From UBA5078 sp964538025 (GTDB taxonomy: Bacteria > Pseudomonadota > Gammaproteobacteria > Pseudomonadales > Pseudohongiellaceae): a stretch of DNA of 64,000 bases. The stretch covers positions 142,577 to 206,576 of the forward strand of contig CAZICZ010000006.1 of assembly GCA_964538025.1 (NCBI GenBank), given 5' to 3'. Positions within the stretch are counted from its first letter, which is position 1; the number at the start of each line of letters is the position of its first letter. The translations under genes and the position numbers were made by a program. Below the pieces are notes generated by a model that did no database searches, was not told the origin of the DNA, and saw only the letters and a list, made by a program, of their open reading frames with translations. Shown piece by piece: positions 44,821 to 54,212 of this stretch.

Positions 44821-44844
44821 TTCCTGCAGGTTTCCCTGCAGGAA
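44821..44844. other. Second hairpin between the convergent genes
   Basis: TTCCTGCAGG and CCTGCAGGAA form a perfect 10-bp stem with a TTTC loop, 11 bp from the stop of the minus-strand gene. It has no T-run; each arm contains the 8-bp palindrome CCTGCAGG. Confidence 0.7.
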
Positions 44845-44855
44845 TCTTTCAGCTA

Positions 44856-46238
44856 TTACTCTGCAGCTACTGAACGCTGCTTGGCGGCTTCGCGCTGTGC
44901 CAGGATTTCCTGGTAGCCTTCGTCGTCAAGGTGAGTCACTGCAATCCATGCGTGAGTCATTTCGTCAGCTGTACGGCTGCCTTCCACGACCCAGAAATCT
45001 GGATCTGGGTTGTTCGGGTTGTTGGCAGTATTGTCGTACCACTGCTTGATCACCAGAACGGCACCAGTTGGGAGCAGAGGAGCAACATCTGTCTCAAACA
45101 GGTGGCTGTGGTGCCATGTAGCACTCCAGTTAGAGATCTGGCTGATCTGCTCAGTGCGGCCAGTCGCTGGGTAGAAAATCTCCAGAGAGGCAGCGCGCAT
45201 GCGCAGGTGGCCGTGCGGCTGGAAGCTGTCGATACGAACAGGGTGATCAAATGAGTGGAATCCCTGAGTCATAGCAGTGCCATGCGGAGGAATTACCAGT
45301 TCGCCCTGATTGAGACGGTAAAGCTTCAGGTCTTGCTTGAAGCGTGCCTTCTCTTCGTAACCTTCCGGGTGCAACCAGATACCAATTTGAACAACGTTAT
45401 CCTCGATCACAGTGCCAGGAGCTGTTGCACCTACACCGCCGGGGAACAGATGGATGTCCCAACGAACGCGAGCATTCGCAGGCAGAACGCGGCACACGCC
45501 TTCCGGCATGATTTCGCCCCACTTGCCCATCGCGTACTCAGTCAGTTGGCCGTAATCTTCGTACTCGCCATCAGCGTTCGGGATTTCTACGTCAGAGTTA
45601 GCGTGGTGAACAACGGCTTTCGCATTGCCAGCCGGCTTCACTTGGATCGCCTTGATGCAACGGTCAACAGTCAGCCCAGTCTGAACGTACGGACGGTGCC
45701 ACATGTCGTTACCGATGGCAGGAACGTCAATTGGCGCAGAGTCAAGAATGACGCTGGGCTGACCGAATTGTGCAGCAAAGCTCCACTCATCTGGGTCTGG
45801 CAGGTTGGCAACTGGATGGCTGCGATCGCCCCAATCACCTTCAGGAGCACCTTGTGCAACCCAAGTAGTGATAGTGTTGATCTCTTCATCAGTCAGACGC
45901 CAGTCGCCCTGAAGCTCCTGAATCCCGATATGCTGATCATACGAATAGGGGGGCATCTCACGGTTTGCAACGCGCATGCTGATCAGCGGCGCCCATGGAC
46001 GAATTTGCTCATAGTTTGTCAGCTGCATTGGGCCGATACCGCCTTCACGGTGGCATACAACGCAGTTGTCAGTAATGATTTGTGCTACGTGGTCGGCATA
46101 GGTCACTGCACCGGAGTCAATAGACAGGGTAGATGACTGTGCCTGGGCTTGCGCCGTAAATCCAAACACCGCCAGGACTGCAAAGCCAAGTGCAGCTTTT
46201 CCTGAGCGTTGATGGTTCCAACACTGCTTGATTCTCAT
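44856..46238 (-). CDS. Exported haem-c / copper type II monooxygenase-like protein
   Basis: The 460-residue protein has a signal peptide (cut near AQAQ, residue 34), a haem-c motif CVVCH (Cys59-Cys62-His63) in a short cytochrome-like part followed by MPPYSY, and a PHM/DBM-like C-terminal region. All likely copper ligands are present: His211-His212 and His263 for one site, and His342-x-His344 (QPHGHLRMR) with Met427 for the other. It may be a periplasmic copper enzyme receiving electrons through its own haem. It converges on the thioredoxin fusion 145 bp away. The next gene upstream on this strand encodes a secreted Ig-like protein. GAGGAGAGG precedes the ATG at 46238. The codon choice seems lighter in G+C than its neighbours. 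Confidence 0.82.
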   Translation of the reverse strand: MRIKQCWNHQRSGKAALGFAVLAVFGFTAQAQAQSSTLSIDSGAVTYADHVAQIITDNCVVCHREGGIGPMQLTNYEQIRPWAPLISMRVANREMPPYSYDQHIGIQELQGDWRLTDEEINTITTWVAQGAPEGDWGDRSHPVANLPDPDEWSFAAQFGQPSVILDSAPIDVPAIGNDMWHRPYVQTGLTVDRCIKAIQVKPAGNAKAVVHHANSDVEIPNADGEYEDYGQLTEYAMGKWGEIMPEGVCRVLPANARVRWDIHLFPGGVGATAPGTVIEDNVVQIGIWLHPEGYEEKARFKQDLKLYRLNQGELVIPPHGTAMTQGFHSFDHPVRIDSFQPHGHLRMRAASLEIFYPATGRTEQISQISNWSATWHHSHLFETDVAPLLPTGAVLVIKQWYDNTANNPNNPDPDFWVVEGSRTADEMTHAWIAVTHLDDEGYQEILAQREAAKQRSVAAE

Positions 46239-46414
46239 GATCCTCTCCTCGTAAATGGGTGTGCAGTCGCCGCAATCTAAAACGCTCGCGGTTTTCTGTC
46301 CACTCTTTGCTAGACGTATATGCAACTAATTGTTACTCCGCCAGCCAGCCCACGTCTTTGAGGCCGTCTAGCGGATTGGGTACTGCTACTTCTTAAAGCA
46401 TTATTGCGGATAAA

Positions 46415-47353
46415 TCAAGGTGTTACTGTGATGTTCTGATATAAGTTGGTCCAGCAGCACTGATCCGCTTCTGTACTGTCAGTCGCATCCCAGTTATCGA
46501 CCATTGTGCGCATAACATAATCGCCTGGCTCGGAGAAAGTTGCGATGACACTTGCCGTGCCGCGTCCAGGTGTCAGGACAGTTTGCTGAGGACCTGGTGG
46601 GGTTGCACCGCGGCGAATCGCCAACTCAGACAGAGGAGCAGGCTCTTCGGATGACGGGTGGCGCTCATACGTCACTGTGCCAGGGCCCTGATGCATGTGC
46701 CAAGAAACACGCAGAGGAATTGGCTTCTCGTTGCGCGGGTCATTTGGGTCACGAACTGAAGGATCTTCTGTGTGAACAGTAAGAGTAACAGGGACGCCAG
46801 CTTTTACTGACAGTGCTGCTGGCGCAGTCATCCCCATGGGATTCTGACCTTGTGGACCGCCCTCAGTAAAGGAAACCAGCGGAGCAACAGAGCCTGCGGG
46901 ACGCGGTTTGTCGTCCAGTGTGTAACCAAGACGGCCACGCTTGCCTTTCACCTTCAGCTCTTCGTGATCGCCTGTCTTGATATACCACCACACATCGCCA
47001 TCGCGCATGGAAGCAGGAACAGTCACCGTGAACACCCCTGTGTGACGGGTAGTTTCGAAGTGAGTGGGCTGATGACCATCAAATTGGGCGGGCTCAATAC
47101 GATTGCTTGTGCCGAGCGGAATATCGACAGCTTCCTGTGTATTGCGGTTCAGATATCCGAAGGAATAGGAAACAGAGCCGTCTGCGTTCTCGTACGCGCC
47201 TTCGAAGATGGGCACAACGGGAAGACCAACAGGAGGACGAAGTCCCAGCGGCTTGCCGACCGCGGGTTGTGCCTGAGCTGGCGAAATGCTGGCGGCGAGC
47301 AACAGGAATGCGCTCAGAGCCAGACCATACATAGTCTTAAGGTTTTGTGTCAT
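46415..47353 (-). CDS. Secreted beta-sandwich-like protein of unknown function
   Basis: This 312-residue protein has a clear signal peptide (cut after AQAQ near residue 29) and a mature part rich in beta strands. Early strands hold SVSYSFGYLNRNTQEAVDIP. A later stretch (about 185-300) resembles an Ig-like or cupredoxin-like sandwich with TLTVHTEDPS, SWHMHQGPGT and a GDYVMRTMVDNWD segment close to a Cys-Cys pair (DQCCW). The HMHQG and Cys-Cys residues could bind metal, but this is inference. It lies 176 bp upstream of the haem/copper-type gene, in the same orientation, and is likely co-regulated with it. The ATG has GGGAGA upstream. Confidence 0.68.
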   Translation of the reverse strand: MTQNLKTMYGLALSAFLLLAASISPAQAQPAVGKPLGLRPPVGLPVVPIFEGAYENADGSVSYSFGYLNRNTQEAVDIPLGTSNRIEPAQFDGHQPTHFETTRHTGVFTVTVPASMRDGDVWWYIKTGDHEELKVKGKRGRLGYTLDDKPRPAGSVAPLVSFTEGGPQGQNPMGMTAPAALSVKAGVPVTLTVHTEDPSVRDPNDPRNEKPIPLRVSWHMHQGPGTVTYERHPSSEEPAPLSELAIRRGATPPGPQQTVLTPGRGTASVIATFSEPGDYVMRTMVDNWDATDSTEADQCCWTNLYQNITVTP

Positions 47354-47606
47354 TTAGATTTCTCCCATATACCAAAATACATATTTTTTTTATCAGGCCA
47401 AATTCAGGCGCCCAATTGAATCAGGACTTTCCCCTTCTCGCAAGCCTGACACGAGAATTACTGGCTCCGCTCAACCCACTCCCCCAGTTTCGTGAGGATG
47501 CCTCAGCGAGTGGCGACTCTATCAACTTCTTAACCCATAGTTCAAACCGCATTTTGTGGCATTTTGTGGCTGAGAGAGCATTCATGCGCCTAAGGGCGAT
47601 TGAGGA

Positions 47607-48902
47607 TCAGGATTCCCCGCGCTCGCCTGCGCTCTCCAATAGAGCGGCGATGCCCATGCCTCCGGCGGTGCATACCGAGATAAGACCTCGACTTCCGAGC
47701 CGATTATTCAGCAGTGCCGAAAGCGTTGCGATAATTCGCGCACCGGTGGCAGCAAAGGGGTGGCCGACGGCCAGGGAACTTCCTTTCACGTTGATCTTGC
47801 TGCGGTCGATCTCTCCCAGTGCAGCCGGCAGGCCGAGTTTCTCACGGCAATAGGTCTCGTCTTCCCATGCCTTGAGCGTGCACAAGACCTGTGCAGCGAA
47901 GGCTTCATGAATTTCGTAAAAGTCGAACGCTTGCAGGGACAGACCGGATGAGGCGAGCAGTTCTGCAACAGCCAGCGTCGGTGCCATCAACAGCCCTTCG
48001 CCACCGACGAAATCGACGGCACTGGTGCGCCCCTGTGTCAGCCAGGCCTGCACGGGTAATCCCCGTTCCTGAGCATAGGCTTCGCTGCACAGCAGGACGG
48101 CGGCGGCACCGTCAGTCAATGGCGTACTGTTGCCTGCAGTAAGAGTGCCTTTGTCGCTGCGATCGAACACGGGCGACAAACTGGCCAATTTGTCCATGCT
48201 GCTGTCGGGGCGAATATTGTTGTCGCGTGAGACTCCCTGATAAGAGGACAGCAGGGAGTCGAAAAATCCCTCTTCATAGGCCTTCGCGGCTTTGAGGTGA
48301 CTTTCCATCGCCCACTGGTCCTGATCCTGGCGTGTGATGCCCCACTCCTTGGCCATACGTTCGCAATGTTCTCCCATGGAGAGCCAGGTTCTGGGTTCTC
48401 CATTGCGCGGCGCTTGTGGCACAAGCTCGCCTAGCCCGAATCCCTTGAAGGAGCGCAATTTGCCGCTCAGCGAACGAGCCTGCCGCACCTGCATCAGCCG
48501 CTTATTCAGGCGTGGGTGAAGAACGAGAGGGACGTCGCTTGTGGTGTCCGCACCAGCAACAATGGCGCACGCGATCTGGCCGCTGGCAATCTTGCCCGCC
48601 GCCAGCAAAGCGGCCTGTAAAGAGGTGCCGCAGGCCATTTGCAGCGTGGTGCCCGGAGTCTTCGGGGAAAGCGTGGTGCTGAGTACGGCTTCTCGCGCGA
48701 GATTCCAGTCCCGCGAATGGCTTGTAACAGCCCCGGCGATGACCTCATCGATTTTGCATCCGTCCAATGAATAGGTATCGACCAACCGCTGGAGAATGTC
48801 CGCCAGCATGTCGAGGTTGCTCAGTGACGCGTAGGCGGTATTGGAGCGGCAGAAAGGGAGGCGTGCTCCCCCGACAATGGCCACACGGCGCAGGGTGTTC
48901 AT
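47607..48902 (-). CDS. fadI: Acetyl-CoA acyltransferase (thiolase, FadI-type)
   Basis: The 431-residue thiolase cleaves 3-ketoacyl-CoA with CoA in the last step of fatty-acid beta-oxidation. The nucleophilic Cys is in LQMACGTSLQAA, the conserved His is in EIHEAFAAQVL, the second Cys is in ISVCTAGGMG, and NVKGSSLAVGHPFAATGAR is also present. ATG at 48902 has AGGAGGGG about eight bases upstream and starts one base after the fadJ-like stop. The two-gene order, large subunit then thiolase, is that of fadJ-fadI (or fadB-fadA). A specific role, for example in aerobic or anaerobic oxidation of long chains, cannot be told. Confidence 0.9.
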   Translation of the reverse strand: MNTLRRVAIVGGARLPFCRSNTAYASLSNLDMLADILQRLVDTYSLDGCKIDEVIAGAVTSHSRDWNLAREAVLSTTLSPKTPGTTLQMACGTSLQAALLAAGKIASGQIACAIVAGADTTSDVPLVLHPRLNKRLMQVRQARSLSGKLRSFKGFGLGELVPQAPRNGEPRTWLSMGEHCERMAKEWGITRQDQDQWAMESHLKAAKAYEEGFFDSLLSSYQGVSRDNNIRPDSSMDKLASLSPVFDRSDKGTLTAGNSTPLTDGAAAVLLCSEAYAQERGLPVQAWLTQGRTSAVDFVGGEGLLMAPTLAVAELLASSGLSLQAFDFYEIHEAFAAQVLCTLKAWEDETYCREKLGLPAALGEIDRSKINVKGSSLAVGHPFAATGARIIATLSALLNNRLGSRGLISVCTAGGMGIAALLESAGERGES

Positions 48903-48903
48903 C

Positions 48904-50892
48904 CTATGCCCCTCCTTTAGAGTGGGTGAGATAGTGCAGAGGGCCACCGCGGAATGGCGCAAACCCGGTTCCGAAGACCATGCCCGCATCCAGCAGGTCG
49001 GCATCTTCGACGATGCCGTCCTTTAATGCCGCCTGACATTCGCGTGTATAGGCGCTGATCAGTCTCTCCTGCACGGAGTCAAGGTCCTTGCCCGTGCGTT
49101 GCTCGGGGTGCCGGACCGGCTTGTCGTTCTCCCAACGGTAGAATCCCTGGCCCGACTTCCGGCCCAGATGGCCTTTTGCGACAAGAGAATCAAGATGCGC
49201 TGAGGCGTTGCGTGCGAGTTCCGGCAGAGCGTCTTGGTCGATACCTCCCTGGAGCGTACGCGTCACCATGGCACAGACATCAAGCCCCACGGTATCGGCG
49301 AGTTCCACCGGTCCCATCGGCATGCCAAAACTCAGGGCTGCCTCGTCAATGACATCGATCGACACTCCCTCCTGAATCAGGATCATGGCCTCCTGCATAT
49401 AAGGAGCAAGAATGCGGTTGACCAGAAACCCCGGGCTGCTCTTCACGGGCAAGGGGAAGCGATTGATCTGGCCACAGAACGCAGCGCCTTTGCGCAGGGA
49501 CTCCTCGTCGCTTTGTGCGCCGCGCACCACCTCCACGAGCGGCATCTTGGCCACGGGATTAAAGAAATGGAGCCCGATCAAGCGTTGCGGCGCTTCCAGC
49601 GCTTGCGCAATCTGCTCGATGGGAATAGACGAGGTATTGGTCGCCAGAATCGCGCCTGGTTTTAACTGCCCTTCGACGGTTTTCAGCAGGGCCTGCTTCG
49701 CGTCGAGTCGCTCCACAATCACTTCGATAACGACATCCGCTAGCGCAATGCCTTGCCCCTGAACATCGGGGCGTAGCCGCTCGAGCGCTGCCTTGAGGCT
49801 GGCACCCGAGAGCCTTTTTTTGCGAAACAAGGACTCTGCCCGTGCCAGAGCCGGTGTAATGAAGGTCATTTCCCTGTCCTGAAGGGTGACATCCAGTCCC
49901 TGCAGCACGCACCAGGCAGCGATGTCGCCACCCATCACGCCAGCCCCGATCACATGCACACGCCGCGCTTTGAAATCACTTTGACGTCCCTCCTTCTTGA
50001 GGCGGTCCATCAGGCCAAACACACGCCGTAATCCCTCAGCCTGCGGCGTCACCATGAGGGCGCCGACGGCTCTGGCTTCTTCTCGCATCATGGCGTTGCA
50101 GTCGCCGCCGAATTTTTCCCAAGTGTCGATCAGACGATACGGGGCGGGATAATGAGCCTCGCGCGCTCTCGATGCCGTCTGCTTGCGCATCTGTTTAGCA
50201 AGCAGAGGCCGTATCACGGACAGGTTGCTGAGCCGTGCCAGCCACGGGGCACCACGACTTTTGCGCCGTTGCACCAGCGCCCGCCGTGCGGCCCAGCGCA
50301 AGGACTCATGCCTGCCGATCACCTCGTCAATCAGCCCAATCGCTTTTGCCGCCCGGGCATTCACCTGACGCGCTGAAAGCATCAGTTCCATGGCCTTGAG
50401 GCCACCGATCTGGCGCACCGAGCGCGCAGACCCTCCGAAGCCGGGAAATATGCCGAGCTGTACCTCCGGAAACCCGATCTTCGTTCCGGGAATATCGCGC
50501 GCGATCCGGTAGGCGCAGCTCAGCGCCAGTTCGAGTCCACCGCCGAGACAATAGCCCTCTATTGCCACGACCGTGGGGAAGCGCAGCGTTTCGAGGGTGC
50601 GAAACATGGCATGGACTTCTTCGATCGAGGCAGTGACAGTCGCCGCATCCGTAAATCCTTCGAATTCGCGAACATCTGCGCCCAGGATAAACCCGCCGGG
50701 TTTGCCCGACAGAATCGCCATGCCTTTGGGCATGCTGGAGGCTGCATAGTCCAGAAGTGATTCGAATTCCCGCAGTACCTCGCGGGACAGGGCGTTGACC
50801 GATTCGCCCGCGCGATCCAGCACGAGCCAGAGCAGATCTTCGGCGTCGCGTTCGACGCGCCAATGGCGACAGGAGGGAAGGCTTGCAGTCAT
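48904..50892 (-). CDS. fadJ: Multifunctional enoyl-CoA hydratase/3-hydroxyacyl-CoA dehydrogenase (FadJ-type)
   Basis: This 662-residue beta-oxidation protein has an N-terminal crotonase domain with both catalytic glutamates (GYCLGGGLELALS and FPEVQLGIFPGFGG). A middle NAD-binding domain (VHVIGAGVMGGDIAAW) follows. The C-terminal hydroxyacyl-CoA dehydrogenase region includes GLHFFNPVAKMPLVEVV and SSPGFLVNRILAPYMQEA. It is slightly shorter than E. coli FadJ (714). It is coupled to the thiolase gene one base downstream. ATG at 50892 has AGGA about ten bases upstream; the frame extends further 5' without support. Confidence 0.9.
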   Translation of the reverse strand: MTASLPSCRHWRVERDAEDLLWLVLDRAGESVNALSREVLREFESLLDYAASSMPKGMAILSGKPGGFILGADVREFEGFTDAATVTASIEEVHAMFRTLETLRFPTVVAIEGYCLGGGLELALSCAYRIARDIPGTKIGFPEVQLGIFPGFGGSARSVRQIGGLKAMELMLSARQVNARAAKAIGLIDEVIGRHESLRWAARRALVQRRKSRGAPWLARLSNLSVIRPLLAKQMRKQTASRAREAHYPAPYRLIDTWEKFGGDCNAMMREEARAVGALMVTPQAEGLRRVFGLMDRLKKEGRQSDFKARRVHVIGAGVMGGDIAAWCVLQGLDVTLQDREMTFITPALARAESLFRKKRLSGASLKAALERLRPDVQGQGIALADVVIEVIVERLDAKQALLKTVEGQLKPGAILATNTSSIPIEQIAQALEAPQRLIGLHFFNPVAKMPLVEVVRGAQSDEESLRKGAAFCGQINRFPLPVKSSPGFLVNRILAPYMQEAMILIQEGVSIDVIDEAALSFGMPMGPVELADTVGLDVCAMVTRTLQGGIDQDALPELARNASAHLDSLVAKGHLGRKSGQGFYRWENDKPVRHPEQRTGKDLDSVQERLISAYTRECQAALKDGIVEDADLLDAGMVFGTGFAPFRGGPLHYLTHSKGGA

Positions 50893-51003
50893 AACGGGTG
50901 AGTCCTGCACGAAAAAAGGAGGAGGGCGACGCGCCTTGTCATCGCAGCTGCTGGCATTCAAACAGCTTTGCCCACCCAAGACAACCGGAGGGAAGGAGCC
51001 TGC

Positions 51004-52878
51004 TCAGGACGGAGGCACGGCCCTTGTTTCAGTCTCGTCGGGGGGCAGCAGGCGCTGCATGACCGTGATGGAAAAACGCGTTCCCTGCCCCGGGCCACTG
51101 TGCCAGGACACAAGAGCGCCAATCTCATCGGCCCGCGACCGAATGTTGTGGAGGCCATTCCCTTTTGGCCCATCGAGTTCAAAGCCGCGGCCATCGTCGG
51201 TGACGGTGATATGCAGAGACTGCCCGTCGACTTTCACCTCAAAGGCGACAGTGTGGGCGCCCGCATGACGAATGATATTGCTGACAACCTCTTTCAGAAT
51301 CCGGTTCACGGTAAAGGCCAGTCGGGAGGGAACGATCCGCGCCTGCCCCGGGATTCTTTGCGTCCAGCGCACCTCATGTCCGGAGCCTTCGAGACGCAGC
51401 TCACTCTCCTCCCGAATATCTGCCAGAAACACCTTCAGCAGCTGATCGGGATGGTTCGCGCGCGAGACGGCGTGCCGCAGACTTTCCAGTGCCGAGCGTG
51501 CCATGTCGCTTAGTTTGCTGCTCTGGTCTGCATGGACAATCGACAGCAATTTTGAGCCGACGTCATCGTGCAACTCGCGGTAAATCGCCAGCCGTTCCTG
51601 CTCTGCTGCCTGTTGCAGTTCGAGCCGCCGCCGTTGGGCAAAACTGTGTTCGATCACTTTGCGGCTGGCTTCTATTCGGGATTCCAGATCGCGATTCATG
51701 GTTTCAGCGATGGTGAGCGCATTGTTGAATCGCCACAACAAGGTGCCGATGAACACGAGGAACAGCAGGGGAATGCCGAAATGCGCATAAAAAATATTGC
51801 CCTCCCACTCCGCCGTCGTGCCGAAGAACATCAGGAAAAAATTGTGGGAGAAAAGACCGATCTGCACGAGCAGGGAAAAGCTGACGATGATGGCCGGCGT
51901 GTTGCGCTCTTTCACGGCGACTCGCACGACACGGATGACAATCACGGACAGGGCGAGGATGCCCAGAAGATGCATCGAATACGCCGTAATAAAGAAGAGG
52001 GGCGTGGGGGACGCGACATGGATCAACGAGGCCAGCACGGCCCACAGGAGCACTAGCTTTTCCCGCATGGCACGCTTGACCGTTTCGATCAGCCGGCCGA
52101 TGAACCCGTACATACAGGCGATGGACGCATCGATGGACGCGTGTACCAGAGGCAACCAGTGATCATAGGCAATGGGATTAAGCAGGATCACCATGTGGGA
52201 GGTGACGACACTCCAGAAAAAACACATCCCGCTGAACCACAAATATACCGTGTCGCGCCGGCGGGTGAGCCAGAGAATGAAACTCATTAGGGAGAGGCCG
52301 AAACCAAAAGCCAGCAGGATCTCGTTGAGCTCGACCTGGCGAAACATGCGGGCGCGGTACAGGGGCGTTAGCGCGGAGAGTTCACCAAAGACGATGGGGG
52401 CAAAATTGCCTCCCCAAGAGCTGCGGGTGAGGCGAACCATGACCTCATTGCCCTCTTCCCGCCATGACAGAGGCTGTATGGACACCAGCAGGGGATGGTT
52501 CCAGGACATCGTCTGCCACCCCTCCCGCTCCGGGCTGCGGGCCAACTCAACGCCGTTGAAATACACCGCAATTGCGAGATTGAAACGCCAGAAATAGAGC
52601 CCGTGAGGGCTGTCGGTCGCAGGGCGCTCCACCGGAAAACGAAACCAGACATAGGGAGCAGAGGCGGGTGTGGCACCTTCCTGCAGGCGGCTGTCACGGT
52701 TGCTGAACGGAAGTGTGTCCGGTTGCCAGAGGGCATTCGCCGGAGGCGGAGTTTCCTGCGCGGTGTAAAGGGATTCGAGATGATCAACCAGCATCAGCGC
52801 GTCATCCGGCACAGGCTGAGCGAAGACGTGGCCCGGCATGAGCAGCATGAACAACAAGGCACGAATAAAGATCAGCAT
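51004..52878 (-). CDS. Membrane sensor histidine kinase with 7TMR-DISM input
   Basis: The 624-residue kinase has a signal peptide, a periplasmic 7TMR-DISM extracellular domain (about 25-185, jelly-roll-like, with YFWRFNLAIAVYFNG), seven transmembrane helices (about 190-405), and a NarX-type kinase core. The phospho-accepting His is in YRELHDDVGSKLL, the N-box is in EVVSNIIRHAGAH, and the G-boxes are DDGRGF and GNGLHNIRSRA. This H-box/ATPase class pairs with LuxR-type regulators. Just such a gene starts divergently 184 bp away. The sensed ligand is probably a carbohydrate-like molecule, as for other DISM proteins, but unknown. Confidence 0.9.
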   Translation of the reverse strand: MLIFIRALLFMLLMPGHVFAQPVPDDALMLVDHLESLYTAQETPPPANALWQPDTLPFSNRDSRLQEGATPASAPYVWFRFPVERPATDSPHGLYFWRFNLAIAVYFNGVELARSPEREGWQTMSWNHPLLVSIQPLSWREEGNEVMVRLTRSSWGGNFAPIVFGELSALTPLYRARMFRQVELNEILLAFGFGLSLMSFILWLTRRRDTVYLWFSGMCFFWSVVTSHMVILLNPIAYDHWLPLVHASIDASIACMYGFIGRLIETVKRAMREKLVLLWAVLASLIHVASPTPLFFITAYSMHLLGILALSVIVIRVVRVAVKERNTPAIIVSFSLLVQIGLFSHNFFLMFFGTTAEWEGNIFYAHFGIPLLFLVFIGTLLWRFNNALTIAETMNRDLESRIEASRKVIEHSFAQRRRLELQQAAEQERLAIYRELHDDVGSKLLSIVHADQSSKLSDMARSALESLRHAVSRANHPDQLLKVFLADIREESELRLEGSGHEVRWTQRIPGQARIVPSRLAFTVNRILKEVVSNIIRHAGAHTVAFEVKVDGQSLHITVTDDGRGFELDGPKGNGLHNIRSRADEIGALVSWHSGPGQGTRFSITVMQRLLPPDETETRAVPPS

Positions 52879-53062
52879 CTGCGCATTCCGGCACGAACGG
52901 GTCGGCCTATTCTACAGGCTGTGCTGTGTGCTGCCACACAAGGGACGGGTCCTGCCCCCTTTTCGGGGGTATACAAGGCACAACCCCTCGCATAAAGTCT
53001 CAGCCCTTACTGCCCCAGACACCGGCCGCCTTTTGGTCGGAGTGACATCCCGGACGCCGCTC

Positions 53063-53716
53063 ATGCTGCCATCAGTGACAGGAAATGCCCTCATCGTGGA
53101 AGACAATCCGGCAACACGGGAATGGCTGGTCTCCTGTGTGCAGGCGGCCTTCCCCTCGCTGCGCATTTTGACGGCACAGGACGTTGCGAGCGGGAACGGG
53201 CTGATCGCCGACTACCCCATCGACCTCGCGCTCATTGATCTCGGACTACCCGATGGCAGCGGTATTGCGCTGATTCGATCGCTCTCGGCGCGTGCCTACG
53301 CCTCCTATATTGTGGTCGCCACGATTTACGATGATGACAAAAATCTCTTTGCAGCACTCAAGGCAGGCGCCAAGGGCTATATCCTCAAGGACCAGGATCG
53401 CGAGCGCATCGTCAGCTACCTCAAGGGGACCAAGAAGAATCGACCGCCACTCTCGGCGGCCTCGTCACAGCGCCTGATCGAACACTTCAACAACAAAGGG
53501 GATGCGCTGGAAAAGTCCCAGCTCACGGCGCGGGAAACGGATGTCATGTGTCTGCTGGGAAAGGGGTGCAGTGTCGAGGATGCGGCGGCGTTGCTGTCGC
53601 TGTCTCCCGACACCATCAAGGGCTATGTCAAAACCCTGTACGCGAAGCTCGGCGTGAGCAATCGGGCAGAACTGAGTCTGGAAGCGGTACGACTGGGACT
53701 AATCGATTCGGTGTGA
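53063..53716 (+). CDS. NarL/LuxR-type response regulator
   Basis: This 217-residue regulator has a receiver domain (phospho-acceptor Asp59 in LALIDLGLPDGSG, conserved Lys in GYILKD) and a LuxR-type helix-turn-helix at about 150-213 (LTARETDVMCLLGKG, IKGYVKTLYAKLGVSNRAEL). It is divergent from a 7TMR histidine kinase and is presumably its partner. The 184-bp gap between the two should hold both promoters. The ATG at 53063 has only a distant GGAG; GTG at 53042 is an alternative start. The HTH region is standard, so it binds DNA; targets are unknown but could include the fad genes or a transporter. Confidence 0.88.
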   Translation: MLPSVTGNALIVEDNPATREWLVSCVQAAFPSLRILTAQDVASGNGLIADYPIDLALIDLGLPDGSGIALIRSLSARAYASYIVVATIYDDDKNLFAALKAGAKGYILKDQDRERIVSYLKGTKKNRPPLSAASSQRLIEHFNNKGDALEKSQLTARETDVMCLLGKGCSVEDAAALLSLSPDTIKGYVKTLYAKLGVSNRAELSLEAVRLGLIDSV

Positions 53717-53721
53717 CCGGC

Positions 53722-54204
53722 TTACTGCACCCAGGCACCGGCGCCGGGCAGGCCTTCCAGTGCGAACTGGCGTAGCTGGCGAATGGCGGCCCGGTCATTC
53801 TCGACATAGGCGGCTTTCAAGTAGGCATCCACGTCGATACTGCCAGGGCTATTGCCGGAGTCACGGCGATAGATAAAGCGCACGATCAGATGACCCTCGG
53901 CGGGTTCTTCAATGCGCGTGATGCTTTCGGCATACAGGGCGGGATTTTCCTCTGCGGGCTGTGTGCGAATCTCCAGCCCTTCCACCAGAATCACGCGATC
54001 CCGCAGGGAATCGCGACCAAACCGCAGCTCGCGAATAAACCCGTCTGAGGTCATCTCCTGAATCTCGCAATCGAGGGCGGCGATAAAATGGCCGGGATAC
54101 CGTGTGCGAAACACCAGGCCCTCCCAGAGCTGGGAGCGGCTCATGTGGGGAACCTGCGGGGCGGCGGGATCGTTGATCTGAATAATGTGTTCGAATTCCA
54201 ACAT
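53722..54204 (-). CDS. SRPBCC/AtaL-like protein (DUF1857)
   Basis: The 160-residue product resembles the DUF1857 group of START/SRPBCC-fold proteins (AtaL-like), small hydrophobic-cavity folds. It begins MLEFEHIIQINDP and has SQLWEGLVFRTRYPGHFI and LVEGLEIRTQP. The family is widespread but without a known reaction; one relative acts in toxin or aromatic compound biosynthesis. It lies nine bases after the Yip1-like gene on the same strand, so they probably form an operon. The frame reads further upstream, across that gene, but the shorter start is favoured because the family starts with this motif. Confidence 0.72.
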   Translation of the reverse strand: MLEFEHIIQINDPAAPQVPHMSRSQLWEGLVFRTRYPGHFIAALDCEIQEMTSDGFIRELRFGRDSLRDRVILVEGLEIRTQPAEENPALYAESITRIEEPAEGHLIVRFIYRRDSGNSPGSIDVDAYLKAAYVENDRAAIRQLRQFALEGLPGAGAWVQ

Positions 54205-54212
54205 GCTGCGTG

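Noticed and set aside
47540..47575. Short tandem repeat (GGCATTTTGTG twice) downstream of the thiolase gene
   Set aside because: Only two copies, no neighbouring coding or regulatory context that would give it meaning.
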